A stretch of DNA of 15,349 nt from Tannerella sp. (GTDB lineage Bacteria > Bacteroidota > Bacteroidia > Bacteroidales > Tannerellaceae), in assembly GCA_031268395.1 (NCBI GenBank), contig JAIRXI010000150.1:1-15349 (forward strand), written 5' to 3'. The notes below the pieces were generated by a model that saw only the letters and a program-made list of their open reading frames with translations, did no database searches and was not told the origin of the DNA. The position numbers and the translations under genes are program-made. The first letter of the stretch is position 1. Every line of letters starts with the position of its first letter. Positions 9,094 to 15,349 of the stretch are shown piece after piece.

Positions 9094-9142
9094 ATACCGC
9101 GACCGCGTGAAAGTGATAAACGAACGGCTCAAAGGTACGTGA
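9068..9142 (+). pseudogene. Short unidentified coding remnant
   Basis: In a different frame from the GH95-like remnant, and overlapping its end, about 24 sense codons run to a TGA at 9140-9142 and read HAKADEYRDRVKVINERLKGT. The composition is protein-like (an amphipathic charged helix) and there is no start codon, which suggests the tail of another broken gene or a frameshifted continuation of the preceding remnant. I do not recognise the family. Confidence 0.25.
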
Positions 9143-9267
9143 TTCCTGACACTGCTGATTATGTATAGATTTTCATCAAATGTTACATGGATTATCATTA
9201 GCTATATAACAAAAAGCGCTTGATATCTATACATAATTGGCAATGCCAAATAATCATTTAATCCCTT
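9143..9267. other. Convergent intergenic region
   Basis: This A/T-rich stretch separates the plus-strand operon from the minus-strand cluster. It holds a perfect 13-bp inverted repeat (see separate entry) and a weak 5-bp hairpin, TTGGC-AAT-GCCAA at 9237-9249. That hairpin could contribute to termination of either operon but has no clear U-tract. I see no further gene here. Confidence 0.5.
9158..9237. repeat. 13-bp perfect inverted repeat with 54-bp spacer
   Basis: The left arm ATTATGTATAGAT (9158-9170) and right arm ATCTATACATAAT (9225-9237) are exact reverse complements. The 80-bp unit lies between convergent operons and next to gene remnants. No target-site duplication is evident on the flanks. 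It may be a terminator-like structure, a regulator site pair or a small degenerate mobile element; the sequence alone does not decide. Confidence 0.6.
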
Positions 9268-10407
9268 TTAGTAGGTTTTTCTAGATGCCCTAGAACTATT
9301 TCCGTCCATTACTTCTTTGATTGCTTTCAATTTCTTTGCATCGGGATCGCCTTTGGTAGGCACGAGGTAACCGCCTTCACCCAATTCGTTCCATGCATAA
9401 ATCAGGATTAGACGTTCCTTTATCGTTTTCGTCGGGTTGTCATCCATCCAACGGATAGCATCTTTCAGAAAATTTTTGAACAATTCCGGTGAACTGTCGG
9501 GAAAATACCAACCTTCTTTCTGATTCAGGCCGTCGGGACCCTCCCATGGACGTTTGTCCCATCCCGAATTGAGCACAGGGATATAGGGTTGTTCTTTTGT
9601 GCCTTCCCAACGCGGTTTGGCACGATCAATCAACTCCTGAAATTTGTGTTCTTCACTTCCGTCAGCATATCCCGAAGTGAGGTTATAATGTGTGCTGAAA
9701 GTAAAAGCTTTTTTCTTTGCCGATTCTCCACATCCTGCTATTGCAAGACCGTCTTTAAAACCTTCTTTCTTCGCTACTTCCTGTATTTTAGCTATTTGTT
9801 CGTCATTGATGGCATTGTCGCCGGTTCCGAATATTACAAGCAAAGGTTTGTTATCCACCCTGATGTATTGCGGATCTTTGAAAAATTTCGACCAATATTT
9901 AATGGCGCTTTCCCAGTTTTCGTTTCCAAGGATTTCCGAACCTCCGTGGTTGGCTATCAAAAGACTGTATTTGATTCTTTTCCTGTTTTTGGCAGTCAGA
10001 TACAATTCCATACTTTTGTGATGATGGTCGTTCTCAATGGCTTCAATATTGATAGGGCCTTTGTTGTTGCGCCAGTACCAGCAAAAAAGGAAAAAATCCA
10101 CACCATTGTCCGCAGCCAAATCAATCTGACGTTCCATGATTTCCTGCGTATCATCTCTCCATCCCCAGACAGGTTCCCTGTCTGAAAACTCCCTGACGAA
10201 CCGTTTGGTTAAATGTGTCGGAGCATTTTTAGCCCATGGTTCATTGGGATCATCGGCCAACTTGTTTTTCCCTGCCCAACCATCAAAATAATATACTCCA
10301 ACAGTGGCGGGTTTCTTTTTTGCACTACTCGTTAGAACAATAGAAAAACATATTGCAAAACATGCCATGCATAATACCTGTACTTTACGTAAAAAAAATA
10401 TTTTCAT
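9268..10407 (-). CDS. WbsX/GH99-like secreted glycoside hydrolase (subtype 1)
   Basis: A 379-residue protein with an N-terminal signal (hydrophobic residues ~10-28, probable cleavage around Ser-Ser-Ala). The GH99-like barrel opens with VGVYYFDGWAGKN and has a WGWRDDTQEIMERQID helix, a FFLFCWYW strand, a SLLIANHGG segment and a C-terminal YAWNELGEGGYLVP motif. In GH99 enzymes two glutamates three residues apart are catalytic; Glu341 and Glu344 fit that spacing. Characterised GH99 enzymes are endo-acting on alpha-mannosides; WbsX-type relatives are mostly uncharacterised, so the substrate is open. By eye it is about 70% identical to the product of 10585-11700, and the PTKGDPD tail is shared. 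It is the 3'-most gene of the minus-strand cluster, and its start overlaps a small upstream ORF by ATGA. Confidence 0.85.
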   Translation of the reverse strand: MKIFFLRKVQVLCMACFAICFSIVLTSSAKKKPATVGVYYFDGWAGKNKLADDPNEPWAKNAPTHLTKRFVREFSDREPVWGWRDDTQEIMERQIDLAADNGVDFFLFCWYWRNNKGPINIEAIENDHHHKSMELYLTAKNRKRIKYSLLIANHGGSEILGNENWESAIKYWSKFFKDPQYIRVDNKPLLVIFGTGDNAINDEQIAKIQEVAKKEGFKDGLAIAGCGESAKKKAFTFSTHYNLTSGYADGSEEHKFQELIDRAKPRWEGTKEQPYIPVLNSGWDKRPWEGPDGLNQKEGWYFPDSSPELFKNFLKDAIRWMDDNPTKTIKERLILIYAWNELGEGGYLVPTKGDPDAKKLKAIKEVMDGNSSRASRKTY

Positions 10408-10526
10408 AATTTTGGCAAATTAATTAATTGATTATCTAATAAATTTAACATTCGAAAAAGAGAATGAAGAGTGTTTATCAGTAAAATGATGTATACTATC
10501 GCTAAATATTTGAATATTTGTTTCAT
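10404..10526 (-). CDS. Possible 40-residue hydrophobic small protein or leader peptide
   Basis: An ATG-initiated frame of 40 codons lies in the 177-bp gap between two GH99-like genes. It begins MKQIFKYLAIVYIILLINTL, a basic start followed by a single membrane-spanning-like helix, then a polar tail. Its TGA overlaps the ATG of the next gene (ATGA), a classic coupling arrangement. An in-frame stop lies 18 bases upstream of the ATG, so this is the whole frame. Against it: the region is very A/T-rich, leucine is mostly TTA, and no ribosome-binding site is visible. It could be a coupling peptide, a broken signal peptide or chance. Confidence 0.3.
   Translation of the reverse strand: MKQIFKYLAIVYIILLINTLHSLFRMLNLLDNQLINLPKL
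10505..10520. repeat. 8-bp tandem direct repeat
   Basis: AATATTTG occurs twice in immediate succession. It lies inside the small ORF at 10404-10526, upstream of the GH99-like gene. It may be a chance result of A/T-rich composition or a small operator. Confidence 0.25.
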
Positions 10527-10584
10527 GATATATAGAGTTTTTGATTAATATTATAGTATGCATAAAAGACTGAAAGATTTCATT

Positions 10585-11700
10585 CTATTTTTCTTCGACG
10601 ACTTCTTTAATTATCTTTAATTTAGCGGCATCAGGATCTCCTTTTGTAGGAACCAGGTAACCACCTTCGCCCAATTCGTTCCAGGCATAGATCAAAACTA
10701 AGCGTTCATTAGTGGTTTTCGTTGGATTATCGTCCATCCATTGGATAGCATCTTTCAGGAAATTTTTGAATTTCTCCGGAGAACTGTCGGGGTAATACCA
10801 TCCTTGATTTTGGTTCAGACCGTCTTTGTTTTCCCACGGTCTTTTGTCCCAACCTGATGTGAGCAGCGGAATATATGGTTGTTGTTCCGTACCTTTCCAT
10901 TCTGCTTCCGTAGCTTTCATCAACTCATCGAAATGATGTTCTTCCGAGCCTGCCGCATACCCTGGTATGACATTATAGTGCGTAGTATGTGTAAATCCGG
11001 CTTTACCTTGAGCGTTACGTCCGCATCCGGCTATCGCCAAGCCGTCTTTAAACCCTTCTTTTTTAGCCATTTCCTGCATCTTTGCCAATTGGTCGCCTGT
11101 CACGGATTGATCTCCGGCAGAGAATATCACCACCAAAGGCTTTCCATCTACAGTAATATACTGAGGATCTCTGAAATATTTCGCCCAATACTTTACCGCT
11201 TCTTCCCAATTTTCGTCACCAAGAATTTCCGAACCACCATGGTTAGCTATCAGAAGACTGAATTTGAGTTTTTTCTTGTTTTTAGCTTTCAAATAAAGGT
11301 TCATACTTGTATGAAGAGAGAGATTCTCAATAACTTGCGGATTGATGACGCCACCATCGTCTTTCCAATACCAGCAAAACAGAAAAAAATCAACATCGTT
11401 GTCAGCAGCAAGGTCAATTTGCCGTTCCATGATTTCCTGCGTATCATCGCGCCAGCCCCAGAGAGGCTGCCTGTCGGAAAATTCCTCGACAAAGCGCTGC
11501 GTCAAGTGTGTTGGCGCATTTTTTGCCCAAGGTTCATTAGGATCGTCGGCCAACTTGTTCTTTCCAGCCCAGCCGTCAAAATAATACACGCCTATCGTAG
11601 CAGGTTTGTCTTTTCCACAACTTTGCAAAAGAAAAACAAAGCAAGCCACCCACATTACTTTACACAACATTTCTGTTCTTTTTAAGATTCTCGTTTTCAT
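10585..11700 (-). CDS. WbsX/GH99-like lipoprotein (subtype 1)
   Basis: A 371-residue paralogue of the 9268-10407 product, collinear over its whole length. The N-terminus differs: FLLQSC gives a lipobox with Cys28 followed by a Lys/Asp-containing stretch, so this copy is probably lipid-anchored, whereas its sister has a plain signal. The barrel begins at IGVYYFDGWAGKN. The catalytic-type motif YAWNELGEGGYLVP places Glu342 and Glu345 three apart, as in GH99 active sites. The upstream ~210 bp leader carries the palindrome array. Predicted to act on a glycan in the periplasm or at the cell surface; the substrate cannot be inferred. Confidence 0.85.
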   Translation of the reverse strand: MKTRILKRTEMLCKVMWVACFVFLLQSCGKDKPATIGVYYFDGWAGKNKLADDPNEPWAKNAPTHLTQRFVEEFSDRQPLWGWRDDTQEIMERQIDLAADNDVDFFLFCWYWKDDGGVINPQVIENLSLHTSMNLYLKAKNKKKLKFSLLIANHGGSEILGDENWEEAVKYWAKYFRDPQYITVDGKPLVVIFSAGDQSVTGDQLAKMQEMAKKEGFKDGLAIAGCGRNAQGKAGFTHTTHYNVIPGYAAGSEEHHFDELMKATEAEWKGTEQQPYIPLLTSGWDKRPWENKDGLNQNQGWYYPDSSPEKFKNFLKDAIQWMDDNPTKTTNERLVLIYAWNELGEGGYLVPTKGDPDAAKLKIIKEVVEEK

Positions 11701-11777
11701 AATTCTTATTTTTTTGTTATCTATTCAATTATAATTTTACTTACGAATTCATTCTTTCCAATCATTGCCGAATCAGA

Positions 11778-11900
11778 GTTACGTCAAAGTCCGATGCAGG
11801 AGTACATTAAGGTTAAACGCAGACTTGCATCACGCCTCAATGCAGGCCTGCATCACGCCTCGACGTAAGCTTACGTCACGCCTCGACGCAAACTTAGCGT
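11778..11900. repeat. Array of 23-bp-period palindromes with constant spacer
   Basis: Palindromic 14-bp units start at 11794, 11817, 11840, 11863 and (15 bp) 11886, an exact 23-bp period, with a half unit GTTACGT at 11778. The 9-bp spacers are CAAAGTCCG, TAAGGTTAA, CACGCCTCA, CACGCCTCG and CACGCCTCG. Units at 11840 (ATGCAGGCCTGCAT) and 11863 (ACGTAAGCTTACGT) are perfect palindromes; with flanking G and C the latter extends to 16 bp. The unit at 11886 has one mismatch; those at 11794 and 11817 are imperfect. Most half-sites fit AYGYARG and differ mainly by transitions. The array lies just 3' of the HU-like gene and in the leader of the GH99-like gene at 10585. Its function is unknown: protein-binding array, structured leader RNA or a repetitive element. 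Confidence 0.85.
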
Positions 11901-11909
11901 CTATTTCTG

Positions 11910-12650
11910 CTACGGATTTTCGACGGTTAACGGCAGGTCATAGACAATTGTGCGGGCAACCTTCAGCAGTGTCATGTTGTTTGAAAACCTCGTTACAACC
12001 TGCAGCGTGTAAGTTCCCGGCGTTAATGCGGGCGCAAGTATGACAAGCTTTTTCGGGTCGTTTTGCGAAACTTGCATCACAGGCGTACTTTCGCCCAGAC
12101 TGTCTATGAAAAAGATGCCCATTCCATCCCCGTCAAGCGGTGCAATGCGCAGTTTGTCACCGGTAATGGTGAGGATGCCGCCGGGCGTAATATGTCCGTC
12201 GGTAGCTTTGGTAGCGGCGTCGATTACTAATCCGATGTATGCGCCGCTGTCTTTCACGCCGATTATTTCCATCTTTACCGACGCAAGCCCTTCACGCAGT
12301 TCCGTTGCCGGCGAAATGCTGACGTATGGTTTTTGCTTTGAAGGGTCGATGGTGCGGTCGGAACCTAACCACACACCCTGTGTCACCGGCGCGATGTGCA
12401 CCACTTTGTCCTGTACCGACGAGCCTTCCAGTACCGATTCGAGGACGATGCTGTCGCGTTCGTTGAGAATAGACAGAATCGTCTCGTAACGCAGTTCCGT
12501 ACGTTCACTGACAATACGCTGGGCTATATCTTCATTTCGCACCGTGTGTCCCACGGTGGATACCTCGCCCGAATAATCGTTTTCCACATCCTGCGTTAAA
12601 TAGTTTTGACGCAGCCAGATTTTCCAAATGTATTCATTCTTTTTTGCCAT
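11910..12650 (-). CDS. HU-like DNA-binding domain protein with C-terminal DUF4469 domain
   Basis: A 246-residue protein without a signal peptide, so probably cytoplasmic, unlike every neighbour. Residues 1-~115 match the Bacteroidota HU-like domain: MAKKNEYIWKIWLRQNYLT, then VENDYSGEVSTVGHTVRNEDIAQRI and an ERTELRYETILSIL helix. Residues ~120-246 match DUF4469, with GVKDSGAYIGLV, TPGGILTITGDKLRIAP and a TPGTYTLQVVTRF segment that looks like an Ig-type beta fold. The HU-like part suggests DNA binding; the exact role of this family is not established. It lies 28 bp downstream of the GH99-like gene at 12679, and the palindrome array begins 9 bp beyond its stop. It could be a locus-specific architectural factor or simply a hitchhiking gene. 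Confidence 0.85.
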   Translation of the reverse strand: MAKKNEYIWKIWLRQNYLTQDVENDYSGEVSTVGHTVRNEDIAQRIVSERTELRYETILSILNERDSIVLESVLEGSSVQDKVVHIAPVTQGVWLGSDRTIDPSKQKPYVSISPATELREGLASVKMEIIGVKDSGAYIGLVIDAATKATDGHITPGGILTITGDKLRIAPLDGDGMGIFFIDSLGESTPVMQVSQNDPKKLVILAPALTPGTYTLQVVTRFSNNMTLLKVARTIVYDLPLTVENP

Positions 12651-12678
12651 GATAATTGTATCTTAATTAATAACTGAT

Positions 12679-13893
12679 TTAATATCTATCGTATTTACCG
12701 TCAATAAATACCGATTTTACCGCTTCGAGATAACCAAAACCGTTGAGCATGTCGGGAAGTAGGTAACTTCCTTCTACCCATTCGTTCCATGCATTAATGG
12801 TAATCAGGGGAGGCTGTTCGGGATGACTGTCTGCGTATTGCTTCGCTATGGAAAGCAAGGCTGCAAAACTTTGCGGAGTATTGTGATAATGAACCACATC
12901 TTTCATCCCTTTTGCAGGGAAACGGGGCGTATCATCCCAGCCGATGGAAACACAGGGAAACAGCGGTATATTAAGAATGGAATCCATCTGTGTCCGTATT
13001 TTGATGGAATTGGTTCCATAAACCACATAATCTTCTCGCGTACCACCCATGTTGTACATGGCGACACTGTTGAAACCCATTGCATCAACTCTGTCGGAAA
13101 ACTGTTTTGCTGCTTCCTGCGACATTAGCGAACCTCCTCCCTGATTCCATTGTATATGCAATCCCGGAAAACCGGCTTTCTTCACTTCGTCACGGAAATA
13201 ATCCAGCACTTTGCGGGTTTCTTCAACGCTTCCGCCGAAACTTTCCAGCAGTTTACCGACACTGAAAATAGAAAAAACAGGTTCACCATTGATTTTAAAA
13301 TAATTGGAACGCTTGAAATACTGATTAATAATCCTGTCAACGATGATTTTATAGTTTTTCCAGTCCACCCTGGCATCCCATAGAATATCCGTGTTGTCTT
13401 TGTAACGGTGTACGTTCCAGTAGTTGTATTTCACGTCGTGATTCGCCCACATGATGTAGAACTGCATCTTGCCGTTGTTTTTGGCTTTCAGGAAACCATC
13501 GTTGAGGGCGCTTTCGAGGAAAGGACCTTCCTCATACCAATACCAATCGTACACAAACACGTTAACACCATGGTCTGTCGCTGCGTCGATCCATTTCTCC
13601 ACCACCTTCGGGTCATTGTCCAATCCATAACCCCAAAGCGGCTGGCGCGGTTGATAATGCCCGTCAAAACGGGGATTGCCTTTTTTAATCACTTCCCATT
13701 CGCCAATCCCTTCCGGCCACAACTTTTCATGCGCCAACGGGTCATCGTGACACGACGGCCAGATATATGCTGCCACATAATACTTACTGTTCTTTGCATA
13801 CTGTTTTTCCTGCTGCGATTGTGCTACCGATGCACAACTAAAGATAATGGCCGCTACTATAAACATCCGCATTTTAAATCTTACACTTTCCAT
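12679..13893 (-). CDS. GH99-like secreted glycoside hydrolase (subtype 2)
   Basis: A 404-residue protein with a Sec signal (MRMFIVAAIIF core, likely cleavage near AQS-QQ). The GH99-like barrel begins at YYVAAYIWPSCHDD and includes PRFDGHYQPRQPLWGY, a VFVYDWYWYE strand and a IMWANHD segment. The conserved NAWNEWVEGSYLLPD motif gives Glu371 and Glu374, three apart as in the GH99 active site. It is much closer to the product of 13919-15124 than to the other GH99-like proteins, and it has a longer N-terminal segment than subtype 1. An internal Met8 could also serve as start without losing the signal. It lies 25 bp after its sister gene, in the same operon. Confidence 0.88.
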   Translation of the reverse strand: MESVRFKMRMFIVAAIIFSCASVAQSQQEKQYAKNSKYYVAAYIWPSCHDDPLAHEKLWPEGIGEWEVIKKGNPRFDGHYQPRQPLWGYGLDNDPKVVEKWIDAATDHGVNVFVYDWYWYEEGPFLESALNDGFLKAKNNGKMQFYIMWANHDVKYNYWNVHRYKDNTDILWDARVDWKNYKIIVDRIINQYFKRSNYFKINGEPVFSIFSVGKLLESFGGSVEETRKVLDYFRDEVKKAGFPGLHIQWNQGGGSLMSQEAAKQFSDRVDAMGFNSVAMYNMGGTREDYVVYGTNSIKIRTQMDSILNIPLFPCVSIGWDDTPRFPAKGMKDVVHYHNTPQSFAALLSIAKQYADSHPEQPPLITINAWNEWVEGSYLLPDMLNGFGYLEAVKSVFIDGKYDRY

Positions 13894-13918
13894 ACTTATT
13901 AAATTTAATTATTAGTTT

Positions 13919-15124
13919 TTATTTGTCGTATTTTCCGTCCGTAATTACGTCTTTCACTGCCTCGAGATAGCCGAAACCGTTGAGCATATCGGGGAGTAGA
14001 TAACTGCCTTCCACCCATTCGTTCCAGGCGTTGACGGTAATTATTTTCGACTGTTCGGGATGACTGTCGGCATATTCTTTTGCTTTCTGCAACAGCATGG
14101 CGAAACTTTGCGGTGTGTTGTTGTAATGCACCACATCGCGCATGCCTTTTTCGAGAAAACGCGGCGTGTCGTCCCAGCCGACAGATACGCAGGGAAAAAA
14201 CGGAATGTCAAAAATAGCATTCCACTGCTCACGTATCTTGACGGAATTGGCGCCGTAGACAAGGTAATCTTCATTGGTTCCGCCCATATTGTAAAAGGTT
14301 ACACTGTTGAATCCCAGCGTGTTTACTTTTTCGGTAAACTGTTTAGCCGAGTTGTCCGACATGAGCCATCCGCCACCTTCATTCCATTGGAGATGCAGTC
14401 CCGGAAAACCGGCTTTCTTCACTTCGTCCCGAAAATAGTCAAGCGCCTTGCAGGTTTCTTCAATGCTTCCTCCGAAACTTTCCAGCAATTTACTTACGGC
14501 AAAGATGGAAAATACCGGCTTCCCGTCAATCTTGAAATAGTTTGGTCGTTTAAAATACTGCTTGATGACACGGTCAACAATGATTTTGTAATTTGCCCAA
14601 TCTACGGCGGCTTTCCATTGCGAATTATCATCCCCATACAGGTGAATGTTTATGAGTCCCCATCTCATGTCATGGTTTGCCCACATGAGATAAAACTGCA
14701 TTTTTTCGTTGTTTTGGGCTTTGAGAAAACCATTATTGAGGGTGTTTTCCAAAAACGGACCTCCCTCATACCAATACCAGTCGAAAACAAAGACGTTGAC
14801 TCCATGATCGGTTGCGGCATCAATCCAGCGTTCCACCACTTTCGGGTCATCGTCCGGTTCGTAACCCCACAGAGGTTGTCTGGGCTGGTAATGTCCGTCG
14901 AAACGCGGGTTTCCTTTCCTGATCACTTCCCATTCGCCCGTTCCATCTGGCCAAATTTTCCGGCTCATGTCTTCATCGTGGCACGACGGCCAGACATACG
15001 CCGCTATATAATACTTACTGTTGTTGGCATCATGTTTTTCCTGCTGGGACTGTACTACCGATGCACAAGCAAAGATAATGGCCGTTACTATAAACATCCG
15101 CATTTTAAATCTTACATTTCTCAT
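13919..15124 (-). CDS. GH99-like secreted glycoside hydrolase (subtype 2, tandem copy)
   Basis: A 401-residue sister of the 12679-13893 product, similar from the signal peptide to the last residue. Signal: MRMFIVTAIIF core, cleavage near VQS-QQ. The barrel carries YYIAAYVWPSCHDE, the PRFDGHYQPRQPLWGY segment, a VFVFDWYWYE strand and a LMWANHD strand. NAWNEWVEGSYLLPD supplies Glu369 and Glu372 as candidate catalytic residues. The leader upstream of the ATG is also nearly the same as that of its sister, so the duplicated unit included the 5' untranslated region. Only 14 bp separate it from the upstream gene fragment at 15139, so it is internal to the operon. Confidence 0.88.
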   Translation of the reverse strand: MRNVRFKMRMFIVTAIIFACASVVQSQQEKHDANNSKYYIAAYVWPSCHDEDMSRKIWPDGTGEWEVIRKGNPRFDGHYQPRQPLWGYEPDDDPKVVERWIDAATDHGVNVFVFDWYWYEGGPFLENTLNNGFLKAQNNEKMQFYLMWANHDMRWGLINIHLYGDDNSQWKAAVDWANYKIIVDRVIKQYFKRPNYFKIDGKPVFSIFAVSKLLESFGGSIEETCKALDYFRDEVKKAGFPGLHLQWNEGGGWLMSDNSAKQFTEKVNTLGFNSVTFYNMGGTNEDYLVYGANSVKIREQWNAIFDIPFFPCVSVGWDDTPRFLEKGMRDVVHYNNTPQSFAMLLQKAKEYADSHPEQSKIITVNAWNEWVEGSYLLPDMLNGFGYLEAVKDVITDGKYDK

Positions 15125-15138
15125 ACTTATTAATTTAA

Positions 15139-15349
15139 TTATTGGTTTGTACCTCCATATACAATCCGTTTCACTACTTTCAGATAAGCGCCATCAGGAT
15201 CACGTTTGGTAGGGACAAGAATAGAACCTTCGTCGAGTTCATTCCATGCGCAAATTACTGCTAAGCGGTCTTTGGTGATTTGTTCCTGATGTTCGTCCAT
15301 CCAACGTACCATCCATGTAAGAAAAATATCGAATGCTTCGGGAGTACTG
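15139..15349 (-). CDS. WbsX/GH99-like hydrolase, C-terminal fragment (5' end beyond window)
   Basis: Reading the minus strand from 15348 gives 69 residues with no start, ending in TAA at 15139. The visible part includes a WMVRWMDEH helix, ICAWNELDEGSILVPTKRDPDG and a LKVVKRIV tail. This matches subtype 1 (9268 and 10585) rather than its subtype 2 neighbours, including the PTK.DPD stretch. The two Glu of WNELDE have the expected three-residue spacing. It is a fifth member of the cluster, cut by the window edge and not a pseudogene as far as can be seen. Confidence 0.8.
   Translation of the reverse strand, partial: STPEAFDIFLTWMVRWMDEHQEQITKDRLAVICAWNELDEGSILVPTKRDPDGAYLKVVKRIVYGGTNQ

Noticed and set aside
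9237..9249. TTGGC-AAT-GCCAA hairpin as an intrinsic terminator
   Set aside because: The stem is only 5 bp and there is no T-run on either side, so it is mentioned only as a weak possibility.
11889..11896. Minus-strand TAAGTTTG matching the Bacteroidota -7 consensus TAnnTTTG
   Set aside because: It lies inside a palindrome unit and no TTTG is present at the -33 position, so it is probably coincidental.
11778..11900. CRISPR array interpretation of the periodic repeats
   Set aside because: The near-constant part is only 9 bp, the variable part is palindromic instead of spacer-like, and no cas genes are present.
11765..12043. 92-codon plus-strand frame running through the palindrome array
   Set aside because: Its apparent repeats come from the 23-bp DNA period, which is not a multiple of three, and the rest is antisense to the HU-like gene.
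14060..15133. 357-codon plus-strand frame opposite the GH99-like gene
   Set aside because: Antisense shadow. A similar long frame occurs opposite its tandem sister, which follows from shared codon use, and the translation has no recognisable motifs.

Overview
The window looks like part of a carbohydrate-degrading accessory region from a member of the Bacteroidota, most likely Bacteroidales. This rests on gene content: periplasmic glycoside hydrolases with lipoprotein or Sec signals, a Tat-exported Gfo/Idh/MocA oxidoreductase, DUF1080 proteins, tandem WbsX/GH99-like proteins, an HU-like/DUF4469 protein, and A/T-rich leaders without clear Shine-Dalgarno sites. I cannot place it to genus. No SusC/SusD pair, transporter, regulator, tRNA, rRNA, CRISPR array or transposase is visible.

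The left half (1-8935) is one plus-strand operon. It contains, in order: the 3' part of a TIM-barrel-like hydrolase; a GH3 lipoprotein; a Tat-type Gfo/Idh/MocA oxidoreductase; a 1036-residue HEAT-repeat protein with two C-terminal DUF1080 (3-keto-disaccharide hydrolase) domains; and a complete paralogue of the first gene, coupled to its neighbour by a TAATG overlap. This fits a periplasmic oxidative route: the dehydrogenase makes a 3-keto-glycoside, the DUF1080 protein breaks the glycosidic bond, and GH3 and the paired hydrolases trim the glycan. The substrate is not readable from sequence.

The operons converge at 8936-9267. This gap holds a decayed coding remnant resembling the C-terminus of GH95-type enzymes, a second short remnant, and a 13-bp inverted repeat.

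The right half (9268-15349) is on the minus strand. Read 5'->3' it runs: the end of a WbsX/GH99-like gene (cut by the window edge), two closely related GH99-like genes, an HU-like/DUF4469 gene, a leader with an unusual palindrome array, and two more GH99-like genes. A possible 40-codon hydrophobic ORF overlaps the last gene by ATGA. All five GH99-like proteins keep the two Glu residues three apart expected at a GH99-type active site. They form two subtypes (9268/10585/15139 and 12679/13919) produced by local duplication.

The most unusual element is at 11778-11900: 14-15-bp palindromes on an exact 23-bp period with a near-constant 9-bp spacer. The palindromes differ from each other but mostly stay self-complementary.
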